A stretch of 32,522 nucleotides of DNA, taken from NCBI GenBank assembly GCA_023431185.1, contig JAEYXS010000089.1:1-32522 (forward strand). Direction: 5' to 3'. The notes under the pieces are model-generated. The model was not told where the DNA came from, made no database searches, and saw nothing but the letters and a program-made list of their open reading frames with translations. Position numbers and translations under genes: made by a program. Numbering within the stretch: the stretch's first letter is position 1; each line of letters opens with the position of its first letter. Source of the DNA: Verrucomicrobiota bacterium. GTDB taxonomy: Bacteria; Verrucomicrobiota; Verrucomicrobiia; Limisphaerales; JAEYXS01. Below are positions 21,871 to 29,860 of the stretch, in pieces.

Positions 21871-21890
21871 TTGTCCGCATTTGCGGACAA
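21871..21890. promoter_or_regulatory. 20-bp perfect palindrome, operator candidate
   Basis: TTGTCCGCA and TGCGGACAA are perfect inverted arms around a 2-bp centre. It lies 155 bp upstream of the 277-residue gene in AT-rich surroundings. Its sequence differs from the 21801 palindrome, so a second DNA-binding protein may be involved. Confidence 0.5.
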
Positions 21891-22102
21891 ATGAAGAATT
21901 TTTGAGTCAGTGGAATTATTGGCGAAAATCCATCTTATTTTCTGCCGTTTGTGGTCTAAATAATGGGGTCCACTTCAGTTGCACTTCCTGTTCTACGTAG
22001 CTGCCAGCGATTTATCGGCAGACACAAGGAAGCAAATGAGAAAATTGGGGAGGCGATCATGGCAGTCGCCAGCAATTAAACATATCGGCCAGCGGGAAGC
22101 CA

Positions 22103-22187
22103 GCCCGTTGACCAACGCTTGCTCCACTCCGGGCGGGCTCCGCTGAGTCGCCCCGCCTCGTCGTTACGCGCGCGCTCGTCAACGGGC
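22103..22187. repeat. Nested inverted repeat, possible structured RNA or transfer/replication site
   Basis: The outer arms GCCCGTTGAC (22103-22112) and GTCAACGGGC (22178-22187) are perfect. Inside are GGCGGG (22132-22137) and CCCGCC (22152-22157), and outside a CGGCCA/TGGCCG pair (22086-22091, 22225-22230). The nesting would fold an 85-nt RNA or a single-strand DNA cruciform. No known RNA family is recognised. Confidence 0.4.
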
Positions 22188-22350
22188 AGAACCGGGCATC
22201 ACCAAAAAAGGATGGAGCTTCCGTTGGCCGCCGGGCTCATGTCCTCGCCCTCAGCCAACCGAAGCTGGATGAGTTACCCTTTCAGCATGAACGAGCCGGT
22301 GATACCCCTCAATGCTGTTTATGCCGAAAGGAATCTAAGGATTTAACTCT

Positions 22351-22581
22351 CTATTGAAAAATCTTACCGGAATGAATCGACAAGCCAGTCCTCACGCCAT
22401 TGATGGAAATGTTTCCTCCATAGTGAGGGCATTCAATTTCAAAAGCTGAACCTTCGCTGATTTTCATGCTAGCGGGGAGAAGAGCAGTTTGATATAAAAA
22501 CAAATGCCACAAAGGAAAATCCCCTGCGGATTCATATTGGGCACGGCGGTAAATCAACAAAGGCAGGCCATTATGGGGCAT
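22351..22581 (-). pseudogene. Possible remnant of a zinc-ribbon protein
   Basis: A 76-codon minus-strand frame ends with Ile-Glu-Cys-Pro-His-Tyr-Gly-Gly, resembling the start of a Cys-Pro-x-Cys-Gly zinc ribbon in which the second Cys is Tyr. The second Cys pair expected before the Gly-Lys-Ile-Phe tail is absent. It could be a decayed gene fragment, a chance frame, or a tiny real protein. The evidence is weak. Confidence 0.22.
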
Positions 22582-22613
22582 AGTAATCTAATACACCTGA
22601 AAGGCGGTGGACG

Positions 22614-25055
22614 GTGAGTCACGCTTGCTTCGATACTTTTTTCAGTTCCACAACAGGTAATCAACCTTACGATTATCAACGTCGTCTTGCTTGTGGTGAA
22701 CAAATGGGGCGGCCTGAGACTGAATGGCTGTCCAATGGCGTACGTTGCCAATCGCAACTCATAAACATCCCAACCGGCTTAGGTAAGACCGCCGCCGTCG
22801 TGCTTGCGTGGCTTTGGAATCGCGTTCACCTCCAGAATCCCAAGTGGCCCCGCCGTCTCGTTTACTGCCTGCCAATGCGGACGCTCGTGGAACAGACAGA
22901 TGGGGAAGTCAAAGAGTGGCTCAATGCTCACGGATTGCTGTGGAATGGTAAGCCCGCAAACCGAGTGGGCAAAGTTGGCGTCCACATCCTCATGGGCGGA
23001 GAGGACGCAGGCGAGTGGGACATTTATCCCGAGGAAAACGCTATCCTCATCGGCACCCAGGACATGCTCCTCTCACGCGCTCTCAATCGCGGCTACGGAA
23101 TGAGCCGCTACCGTTGGCCGATGCACTTTGGTTTGCTGAATAACGATTGTCTGTGGGTGATGGATGAGACGCAACTCATGGGTGTGGGTGTGGAAACGAG
23201 CGCGCAACTCGACGGCTTCCGGCACGATGAGAAAATCCTGACTTTTGGCGCGTGCCCGACGTGGTGGATGAGTGCAACTCTCGACGAAGCGCGCCTCGCC
23301 ACAGTAGATCGTCCGAAACCTGTCGGTGGCTGGCCCACGGAAAAGCTGAGTGATACCGAACAAACCAGCGGTCAACCGCACAAACTTATTAGCGCGCAGA
23401 AGAAGCTCTCGCCCGCTCCGCTCACGCTCAATTCGACAACGAAGGGCAGCTATGCGAAACAATTGGCTGCTCTCATTAAAGATTGCCACCAGCCCGGCAC
23501 TCTCACACTTGTCGTAGTGAATCGTGTGTCGCGAGCACGCGAAGTTTTCACGACGTTAACCGGCGGGAAGAAGCCGCTCTACGCACCGGAGAGGGTCGCA
23601 CTCATTCACTCGCGCTTTCGCTCAATTGATCGCGAGCGACACACGGGGCTCCTTTTCGGTGATGGCGACCGCATCGTCATTGCCACGCAAGCCGTCGAGG
23701 CGGGCGTTGACGTGTCGGCCCGGCTGCTCGTCACAGAACTGGCACCGTGGTCTTCGCTCGTCCAGCGCATGGGCCGCTGCAATCGGCGTGCGGACATTAG
23801 CGATGCGCAGGTGCTTTGGGTGGACATCCAACCCAAGGATGACAAAGACGACTTGCTTCGGCCCTATTCGGAAACGGAACTAAAGAAGGCGCGTGCCGCC
23901 ATTACGCCGCTCACCAATGCCAGTCCGCAGGCGTTGCGTGAAGTGACCGTTGCGGAGGAAAAAGTCATCCGCCCGGTCATTCGCCGCCGCGACCTCGTGG
24001 ACCTTTTCGACACCACGCCGGACATCTGCGGACAAGACCTCGATGTCTCTCGCTACATTCGCGACGGCGACGATAACGACGTGCAGTTTTTTTGGCGCGA
24101 CATCAAGGGCGACGCTCCACTCTGCGACGACAAGCCTCCGCAACGTATCGAACTCTGCCGAGTCTCCATCGGCGACGCCGTGAAGTTTTTCGACAGAAAG
24201 ACTACGCACGCATGGCGGTGGAATCCTTTGGAAAAGAAGTGGGAACTAGCGGAGAAGTCGCGCTCTGGCGGAGTCTATCTCCTGGCGACGATTAGCGGCG
24301 GCTATAACAATGACCTCGGCTGGACCGGCGACCCGAAGGACAAGCCAACGTCGCTGCCTTCTGACGCCGGTAATTCCGACGCCCACGATGATGAGCCGGA
24401 CACGTTTTCCGGATCGTGGCAAACCATCGCCGAGCACACGCAACTTGTCATCCGGCAGACCACCGCCCTCGCCGCCGCGCTCACGGGCGATGCCACACTC
24501 GCCACTGCGCTCCGCACCGCCGCACTGTGGCACGACATCGGGAAGGCTCACGACGAGTTTCAAAAAATGCTTCGCAATGGCGATGCTGCGCGCGGAGGGC
24601 AGCTTTGGGCGAAGTCTGCCGACAAAAGCGGCAAGTGCGAGCGCCACGGCTTCCGCCACGAACTTGGCTCTGCTCTCGGGTGGCTTCTGAAAGGCACGGC
24701 TGATGCCGTTGAGCGCGACCTCGTCGCTTACCTCATCGCAGCGCATCATGGCAAAGTCCGCCTCTCCATCCGCTCACTGCCGGAGGAAACCGGCAACCCT
24801 CAGAAACCCAACGCTCTTTTTGCCCGTGGTATCTGGCAGGACGACGTAATCCGTGCAGTCCCGCTCGGCGAATTCACTGCGCCAGAAATCTCGCTCGATC
24901 TGAGTTTCATGCAAATGGGCGAAGGCCAGCACGGCCCCTCCTGGCTCTCCCGCACTATTGCCCTGCGTGACCGTCTTGGCCCATTTCGCCTGGCTTTTCT
25001 CGAAACCTTGCTGCGCGCCGCAGACGCCCGTGCTTCGCGTGAAACAACAACCTGA
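22614..25055 (+). CDS. cas3: Type I-G CRISPR helicase-nuclease Cas3 (C-terminal HD)
   Basis: The 813-residue protein is a superfamily 2 helicase followed by an HD nuclease, the order typical of type I-G (I-U). Motifs are Walker A Pro-Thr-Gly-Leu-Gly-Lys-Thr (53-59), the DEAD-box variant Asp-Glu-Thr-Gln (184-187), Ser-Ala-Thr (220-222) and motif VI Gln-Arg-Met-Gly-Arg-Cys-Asn-Arg-Arg (384-392). The HD domain has His608, His640-Asp641, Arg-His-Glu (681-683) and His-His (711-712). It unwinds and degrades DNA bound by Cascade. Translation starts at GTG 22614 behind AAAGGCGGTGG. It heads the cas operon, and csx17 begins four bases after its stop. Confidence 0.95.
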   Translation: MSHACFDTFFSSTTGNQPYDYQRRLACGEQMGRPETEWLSNGVRCQSQLINIPTGLGKTAAVVLAWLWNRVHLQNPKWPRRLVYCLPMRTLVEQTDGEVKEWLNAHGLLWNGKPANRVGKVGVHILMGGEDAGEWDIYPEENAILIGTQDMLLSRALNRGYGMSRYRWPMHFGLLNNDCLWVMDETQLMGVGVETSAQLDGFRHDEKILTFGACPTWWMSATLDEARLATVDRPKPVGGWPTEKLSDTEQTSGQPHKLISAQKKLSPAPLTLNSTTKGSYAKQLAALIKDCHQPGTLTLVVVNRVSRAREVFTTLTGGKKPLYAPERVALIHSRFRSIDRERHTGLLFGDGDRIVIATQAVEAGVDVSARLLVTELAPWSSLVQRMGRCNRRADISDAQVLWVDIQPKDDKDDLLRPYSETELKKARAAITPLTNASPQALREVTVAEEKVIRPVIRRRDLVDLFDTTPDICGQDLDVSRYIRDGDDNDVQFFWRDIKGDAPLCDDKPPQRIELCRVSIGDAVKFFDRKTTHAWRWNPLEKKWELAEKSRSGGVYLLATISGGYNNDLGWTGDPKDKPTSLPSDAGNSDAHDDEPDTFSGSWQTIAEHTQLVIRQTTALAAALTGDATLATALRTAALWHDIGKAHDEFQKMLRNGDAARGGQLWAKSADKSGKCERHGFRHELGSALGWLLKGTADAVERDLVAYLIAAHHGKVRLSIRSLPEETGNPQKPNALFARGIWQDDVIRAVPLGEFTAPEISLDLSFMQMGEGQHGPSWLSRTIALRDRLGPFRLAFLETLLRAADARASRETTT

Positions 25056-25059
25056 CGCC

Positions 25060-27288
25060 ATGCCCACCATCATTCTCAACGGCTGCGCTCCCATTCCGCT
25101 CGCTCACTATTTGAAAGCGTTGGGCATCCTGCGGCTTGTATCCGAACAAGTAGATGTGACCGCTCGTGGCTCGTGGCTGAACGACCAGCTCTCGCTTCAC
25201 TTGTCGTGTGACGCTACGGTCCTTATGGAGTTTTTCGCACGCAGCTACCGACCAACTGCGGTGCTCGCACCGTGGAATGGCGGCAGCGGCTTTTTTCCGA
25301 AAGACAACGACGAGGCGTTGGCTGCTATTGAAAAGGGCGTCGCGCCGCGCCTAGAACCGTATCGAGTTGGAATAGCGGCAGCCCGAAATGAGTTGAACCG
25401 GCTCGCTTTGAAAGCGAAGCCGGACGGTGACACGAAAACACTCCTGCTTCAAAGCTGCCGTAACTCGTTTCCCGAAGATGCGCTCGGCTGGCTAGACGCT
25501 GTGTTCGTGCTCAGCCAGGACGGCGCGAAGTTCCCGCCTCTGCTCGGCACGGGCGGCAACGACGGACGGCTGGAGTTCACGAACAACTTCATGCAGCGTA
25601 TCACCGAGGTGATGAACCCTGCCACCGGCGAGCCAACGGCAGAATCCGCTCGCTGGCTGCGGGCGGCGCTTTTTGGAAGCGCGGCTCCTGGACTTGCGAC
25701 CAGAGCCCCGGTCGGCCAGTTCTTCCCAGGTGCGGCGGGCGGCGCGAATGCCACTTCGGGCTTCGATGCGCCGTCGGCAGTGAACCCGTGGGATTTCATC
25801 CTGATGATTGAAGGCGCGCTCCTTTTTGCCGCCGCGTCGGTGAAACGCCTTGAGAGCGCAGACGACGGCGCACTCGTGTATCCCTTCTGTGTGCGGCAGG
25901 CTGGCGTAGGCTACGCGAGTGCGGCGGGTGCTGATGAAACCGAGGCACGCTGCGAAATGTGGATGCCGCTGTGGAGTGAGCCGACCACACTTGCCGAGTT
26001 ACGCGCAATTTTCAGCGAAAGCCGCGCGCAGGTGCGGGGTCGCACCGCCCGCAGCGGCGTGGATTTCGCGCAAGCCGCCGTGACGCTCGGTGTGGATCGC
26101 GGCATCACGGCGTTTCAGCGTTACGGTTTTCAAGTCCGCAACGGCCTTGCCTATTTCGCCACGCCGCTGGAGCGCGTCATCGTGCGGCGCAACGCACGAG
26201 CGGACCTGCTTGCCGACATCGAGCAATGGCATGACCGCCTGCGGCAAAAGGCCGGGCCGCGCGCCAACCCTGAACCACCTGCTTCAGTCGCCCGCGCTCT
26301 GAACCAGCTTGAACGTCGTATTGTTGAGCTATGCCGCGATGACTCCCCGAGCAGCCTGCAATCGCTCATCGCCGCGCTCGGCGCGACTGAACGGACGCTG
26401 GCTCGAAGTTTCAAATGGACGACTGGGGCGTATCTGCGGCCTCTGAACGGTTTGAAAAAACGTTGGCTCGACGATGCCAATGACAACTCGTCTGAGTTTC
26501 GCCTCGCCCAATCTGTCGCCGCAATGCGCGCATGGTTTGGAAAGGAAACGCTCTGGTTCCGGCAGCACCTCGAACCGCTCAACATTGGGTCGAACAAGGA
26601 ACGCTCCTTCATCAGTTGGGACGATACGCCCGGCAATGACGTAGCGTGGCACGACGGCGACCTGACCGATACTCTCAACGCCATCCTCGCGCGCCGACTG
26701 GTGCGGACGGAGAAATCCGGCGTACGCGGCTGGCCGGATTGGTCGCCTTGCCCGGCGGGACTGTCGGACGTAACCGCCTTTATCGAACGCCGAACGAACG
26801 ACGCGCTACTCGCCGATCTTATCTGGGGGCTTTCGCTCGTGGATTGGGAGAGCATCATCCGAGACGAACGGCGCATAGCGAAAACAGCTTTGACGGAAAC
26901 TGCGCTGCCCAAAGATGAAGCCGACGCGATGAGAGGAGACAATTCTGTGGAAGCCGAAACCGCTTCTGACTCCGACCAGTCCGCCGTGCCTTCTTCGTTC
27001 TACGCCCTGCTGCGGCTCTGCTTCCGCCGCTCTAACGGAAAGGATGACGCTATCCCACTCGTGCCCGCGATTCTTCACCGCGCCATGAATGGCGACGGCA
27101 AGACGGCGTCTGAACTCGCCGCCCGCCGGTTGCATGGATCAGGAAAAGCACCACTAATCAAAGACCTGCCCGTGAGCGGTGACATCGCACGGCGCACGGT
27201 GGCGGCAATGCTTTTTCCCATCGCTTCACAGGATTTCCGTCATCTCGAACTCAACATTCTTAAACAACTCAACACACAAAGCACATGA
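25060..27288 (+). CDS. csx17: Type I-G Cascade large subunit Csx17 (Cas8)
   Basis: The 742-residue protein has the Csx17/Cas8u2 opening: Leu-Asn-Gly-Cys near residue 6, Leu-Ala-His-Tyr-Leu-Lys-Ala-Leu-Gly-Ile-Leu-Arg (14-25) and Ala-Pro-Trp-Asn-Gly-Gly-Ser-Gly-Phe-Phe near 70. Later it has Leu-Gly-Thr-Gly-Gly-Asn-Asp-Gly-Arg-Leu-Glu-Phe and Asn-Pro-Trp-Asp-Phe. In this subtype it is the large Cascade subunit, thought to recognise the PAM and recruit Cas3. The frame is open upstream to 24958, overlapping cas3, but ATG 25060 gives the family's start. Its stop overlaps the csb1 start (ATGA), indicating coupled translation. Confidence 0.93.
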   Translation: MPTIILNGCAPIPLAHYLKALGILRLVSEQVDVTARGSWLNDQLSLHLSCDATVLMEFFARSYRPTAVLAPWNGGSGFFPKDNDEALAAIEKGVAPRLEPYRVGIAAARNELNRLALKAKPDGDTKTLLLQSCRNSFPEDALGWLDAVFVLSQDGAKFPPLLGTGGNDGRLEFTNNFMQRITEVMNPATGEPTAESARWLRAALFGSAAPGLATRAPVGQFFPGAAGGANATSGFDAPSAVNPWDFILMIEGALLFAAASVKRLESADDGALVYPFCVRQAGVGYASAAGADETEARCEMWMPLWSEPTTLAELRAIFSESRAQVRGRTARSGVDFAQAAVTLGVDRGITAFQRYGFQVRNGLAYFATPLERVIVRRNARADLLADIEQWHDRLRQKAGPRANPEPPASVARALNQLERRIVELCRDDSPSSLQSLIAALGATERTLARSFKWTTGAYLRPLNGLKKRWLDDANDNSSEFRLAQSVAAMRAWFGKETLWFRQHLEPLNIGSNKERSFISWDDTPGNDVAWHDGDLTDTLNAILARRLVRTEKSGVRGWPDWSPCPAGLSDVTAFIERRTNDALLADLIWGLSLVDWESIIRDERRIAKTALTETALPKDEADAMRGDNSVEAETASDSDQSAVPSSFYALLRLCFRRSNGKDDAIPLVPAILHRAMNGDGKTASELAARRLHGSGKAPLIKDLPVSGDIARRTVAAMLFPIASQDFRHLELNILKQLNTQST

Positions 27289-28226
27289 ACCTCATCGCAC
27301 TCAAGGACCAACCGCGTCTGCTTCTCAAGGCGGCGCTCAAGCCCATTCAGGGCACGCGCTTTCAACCCACCGGCTTTCCCGACCTCGGCGCAGCCACCTA
27401 CGACGGCCCAGACGGACGAAAGATGCTCCTTGTGGAATCTGCGCAAAGCATGGCGAACCGGCTAGAAGCCGTCTGCTGGGATGTCGTCGCGGATGATTGG
27501 GTGACACCGCTCAAGGGATTGCCCGTCGTAAAAGTGAAAGACAAAGCTGGCAAGTCGCTAACAAACTCTGTGCTCGAAGCGCATCGGCTGAATAGCCCGT
27601 ATATTCTCGAAGGCAAGGACAAGAGTTTCTTGGATACCCTCAAGAGCGAACTCGCCATCGCTGAGAAAGGCATCGTGGACATCAAGAAGCTCACCGCGAC
27701 GCTTTTGAAATACGATACCAATGCGCTACTGCACGGCGTCTTTCTTGCAAAAAAAGAAATCGCTGGTGGCCGAATGCGTCTGCCACGCGCGCTGACAGCA
27801 TTCATCGAGGCGGAAGGCGTGACTGTTGCTGCGAGTGGCGGCGTGAAAAACGACGCCGTTGATCCTTCCGGCGACACAGCGAAGGGCTTCGGTAACGTCC
27901 CATTCCACCGCGACGAATACTGCGGCCACATCACTGCGTTCTTCAATCTCGACCTCGCGCTTATTCGCGGCTTCGGTCTCGGCGTAGATGTCGAAGCATT
28001 GCTCATCGCCATCGCACTTTTCAAAATCCAACGTCTGCTGCGTGACGGCTTGCGTTTACGGACGGCATGCGATTTGGAAGTCGTGGGCGATCTCGTAGTG
28101 CAAAGGCCAAAAGATTTTAGCGTGCTATCACTCGATGAACTCGAAAAGGCGCTGCCTGACCTGATCGAAAAAGCAGCGGGCGGTTTCGCAAAGCCGTCGG
28201 CCACGGACCTCACCTTTGAGGAATAA
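27285..28226 (+). CDS. csb1: Type I-G Cascade backbone protein Csb1 (Cas7)
   Basis: The 313-residue RAMP-fold protein shows the Csb1 signature: His-Gly-Val-Phe-Leu-Ala-Lys-Lys-Glu-Ile-Ala-Gly-Gly-Arg (about 149-162) followed by Leu-Pro-Arg-Ala-Leu-Thr-Ala-Phe-Ile-Glu-Ala, and Val-Pro-Phe-His-Arg-Asp-Glu-Tyr (about 204). It would polymerise along the crRNA to form the Cascade filament. It starts inside the csx17 stop codon and is followed 2 bp later by csb2. The length is normal for the family. Confidence 0.94.
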   Translation: MNLIALKDQPRLLLKAALKPIQGTRFQPTGFPDLGAATYDGPDGRKMLLVESAQSMANRLEAVCWDVVADDWVTPLKGLPVVKVKDKAGKSLTNSVLEAHRLNSPYILEGKDKSFLDTLKSELAIAEKGIVDIKKLTATLLKYDTNALLHGVFLAKKEIAGGRMRLPRALTAFIEAEGVTVAASGGVKNDAVDPSGDTAKGFGNVPFHRDEYCGHITAFFNLDLALIRGFGLGVDVEALLIAIALFKIQRLLRDGLRLRTACDLEVVGDLVVQRPKDFSVLSLDELEKALPDLIEKAAGGFAKPSATDLTFEE

Positions 28227-28228
28227 CC

Positions 28229-29833
28229 ATGACAGTCCTTGAATTGCGTTTCCCTGCCGGGCGCTATCACGCGACGCCGTGGGGTCGCCATGTGAACGAA
28301 GGCGCGGTCGAATGGCCGCCTTCGCCGTGGCGCATCGTTCGTGCGTTGATTGCGACATGGTATTTGAAGGCGCGACGAAACGAAGAAATTTCCGAGCGCA
28401 CTATTCGCGCACTCGCCGATGCTTTGTTGAGCCAGCCGCCAGTCTTTCGCCTGCCTCGCGCCACCACCGCGCACACGCGGCATTACATGCCATACAACGA
28501 AGGCAAGAATGAGAAGACCACCAAGGTTTTCGACACCTTCGTTCAGCTTTCGGAACGAGACGCCATACTCGTTGCGTGGGATGTGGCTTTGCCACCCCAG
28601 CAACTCGCCGCGTTGCAAACTCTCGCCGAGCGACTTGGCTATTTTGGGCGCGCGGAAAGTCTCGTCGAAGCCCGCGTGTTGGAAGGCATCACGGCGATTG
28701 AACCCAATGCAGTACCGCTTACAGAAGGTGCGCTGCTGCCGGCGAAGACCGAACTTGTTCGCCTGCTCGCGCCGATGACGCCAGTGGACTACAAGACATG
28801 GCGCACTGATTTTCTCTCCACGAACGCGCCACCGGCCAACGGAAAAAAGAGCGACAAGAAGAAAGCCAAAGGATCAGAAGCCCCTGACGATCTTTTCACC
28901 GCGCTCCACGCCGACACCGGCGAACTCCAAGCCGCAGGCTGGAATCTTCCGCCCGGTGCGCTTTATGTGAATTACATCCGCCCGGAGAATGCCTTTGCCC
29001 CAGCCACCAAGCCGCGTCCTCGGCAAAACAAAGCACTGCCAATTGTAGCACGTTACGCCGTGGTGAGCGCCGTTGCGCCGAGTATTGCGCAGGCGGTCTC
29101 CATCGCCGATCGCGTGCATGACGCGCTTTGCAAATGGTCCGACCAGGGCAAAAGTCGTGCTTCCGTGTTCACTGGACTTAATGACAACGGCAAACCGCGC
29201 ACTGACCATGCTCACGCCCACATTTTTTGCGAAGCCAACGGTGCTCGCGACGCCATCACGCACATTACCATCTGGGCAACGATGGGTTTTGACGATGCGG
29301 CCTGTCTCGCGCTTCGCAGACTGAACAAAGTCTGGGGACACGGAGGGCACGACATCCGCCTCGTGCTCCACGGCATCGGCCAACCCGGAGATTTCAAAGA
29401 CTGTGCGCTTTTCGGAACAGCCATAGTTTGGCGTTCCCTCACGCCGTTCGTTTCTACCCGCCATGCCAAAACCTTCCGTGATGGGCGTCCGAAGATGGAC
29501 GCTAACGGCTGGCAGGTCGGCTCTGGTGCGCATGACCTGCTCCGCCTGCTCGCCCTGCACCCGCATGGCACTGCCGCCACCATTAAGCAATGCGACGAAC
29601 GCGAGCGCCCATTTCAATTTGGCAACCGACACCTCCGCTCACTGCAATTCCAGACCATCCGACACGACGGTGGCGGCAATCGCGGCAATAGTTCTGGCAA
29701 CGCTTTCATCATCACGTTTCCCGAACCCGTCAGCGGCCCCCTCTCCCTCGGCTACGGCTCTCACTTCGGACTCGGCCTGTTCACGCCGGTCATTAATTCC
29801 CTGCCAATACATGTCAACGGAGCTGGCACTTAA
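28229..29833 (+). CDS. csb2: Type I-G Csb2, fused Cas5-Cas6-like protein
   Basis: The 534-residue protein begins with a RAMP domain (Leu-Arg-Phe-Pro-Ala-Gly-Arg-Tyr-His-Ala, then Trp-Pro-Pro-Ser-Pro-Trp-Arg). A Lys-rich linker lies near residues 205-220. The C-terminal half has a His-rich Asp-His-Ala-His-Ala-His (about 328-333), candidates for the Cas6 RNase residues, and ends in the glycine-rich Gly-Tyr-Gly-Ser-His-Phe-Gly-Leu-Gly loop (about 509-517). Csb2 combines the crRNA 5'-handle-binding (Cas5) and processing (Cas6) roles, which explains why no separate cas6 is present. It begins 2 bp after csb1 and ends 27 bp before cas4-cas1. Confidence 0.93.
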   Translation: MTVLELRFPAGRYHATPWGRHVNEGAVEWPPSPWRIVRALIATWYLKARRNEEISERTIRALADALLSQPPVFRLPRATTAHTRHYMPYNEGKNEKTTKVFDTFVQLSERDAILVAWDVALPPQQLAALQTLAERLGYFGRAESLVEARVLEGITAIEPNAVPLTEGALLPAKTELVRLLAPMTPVDYKTWRTDFLSTNAPPANGKKSDKKKAKGSEAPDDLFTALHADTGELQAAGWNLPPGALYVNYIRPENAFAPATKPRPRQNKALPIVARYAVVSAVAPSIAQAVSIADRVHDALCKWSDQGKSRASVFTGLNDNGKPRTDHAHAHIFCEANGARDAITHITIWATMGFDDAACLALRRLNKVWGHGGHDIRLVLHGIGQPGDFKDCALFGTAIVWRSLTPFVSTRHAKTFRDGRPKMDANGWQVGSGAHDLLRLLALHPHGTAATIKQCDERERPFQFGNRHLRSLQFQTIRHDGGGNRGNSSGNAFIITFPEPVSGPLSLGYGSHFGLGLFTPVINSLPIHVNGAGT

Positions 29834-29860
29834 AGAGCCGCCTCGCAACCAACCAAAATT

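Larger units (their letters stand above)
21717..22613. other. Long stretch without a convincing gene between cassette and cas3
   Basis: No frame here looks like an intact protein. It holds the upstream region of the 277-residue gene, two palindromes (21801-21826, 21871-21890), a GC-rich nested inverted repeat (22103-22187) and a decayed-looking zinc-ribbon frame on the minus strand (22351-22581). The cas operon promoter must lie here unless the operon is read from further away. Composition swings from AT-rich (21840-21960, 22300-22560) to very GC-rich (22085-22260). Confidence 0.6.

Noticed and set aside
22119..22346. 75-codon plus-strand frame in the gene-free stretch
   Set aside because: It overlaps the nested inverted repeat, has no ribosome binding site or recognisable domain, and its composition follows the GC-rich DNA rather than protein constraints.
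24958..25059. Csx17 starting inside cas3
   Set aside because: The open frame extends upstream, but the conserved Csx17 start aligns with ATG 25060. The extra residues resemble the cas3 shadow.
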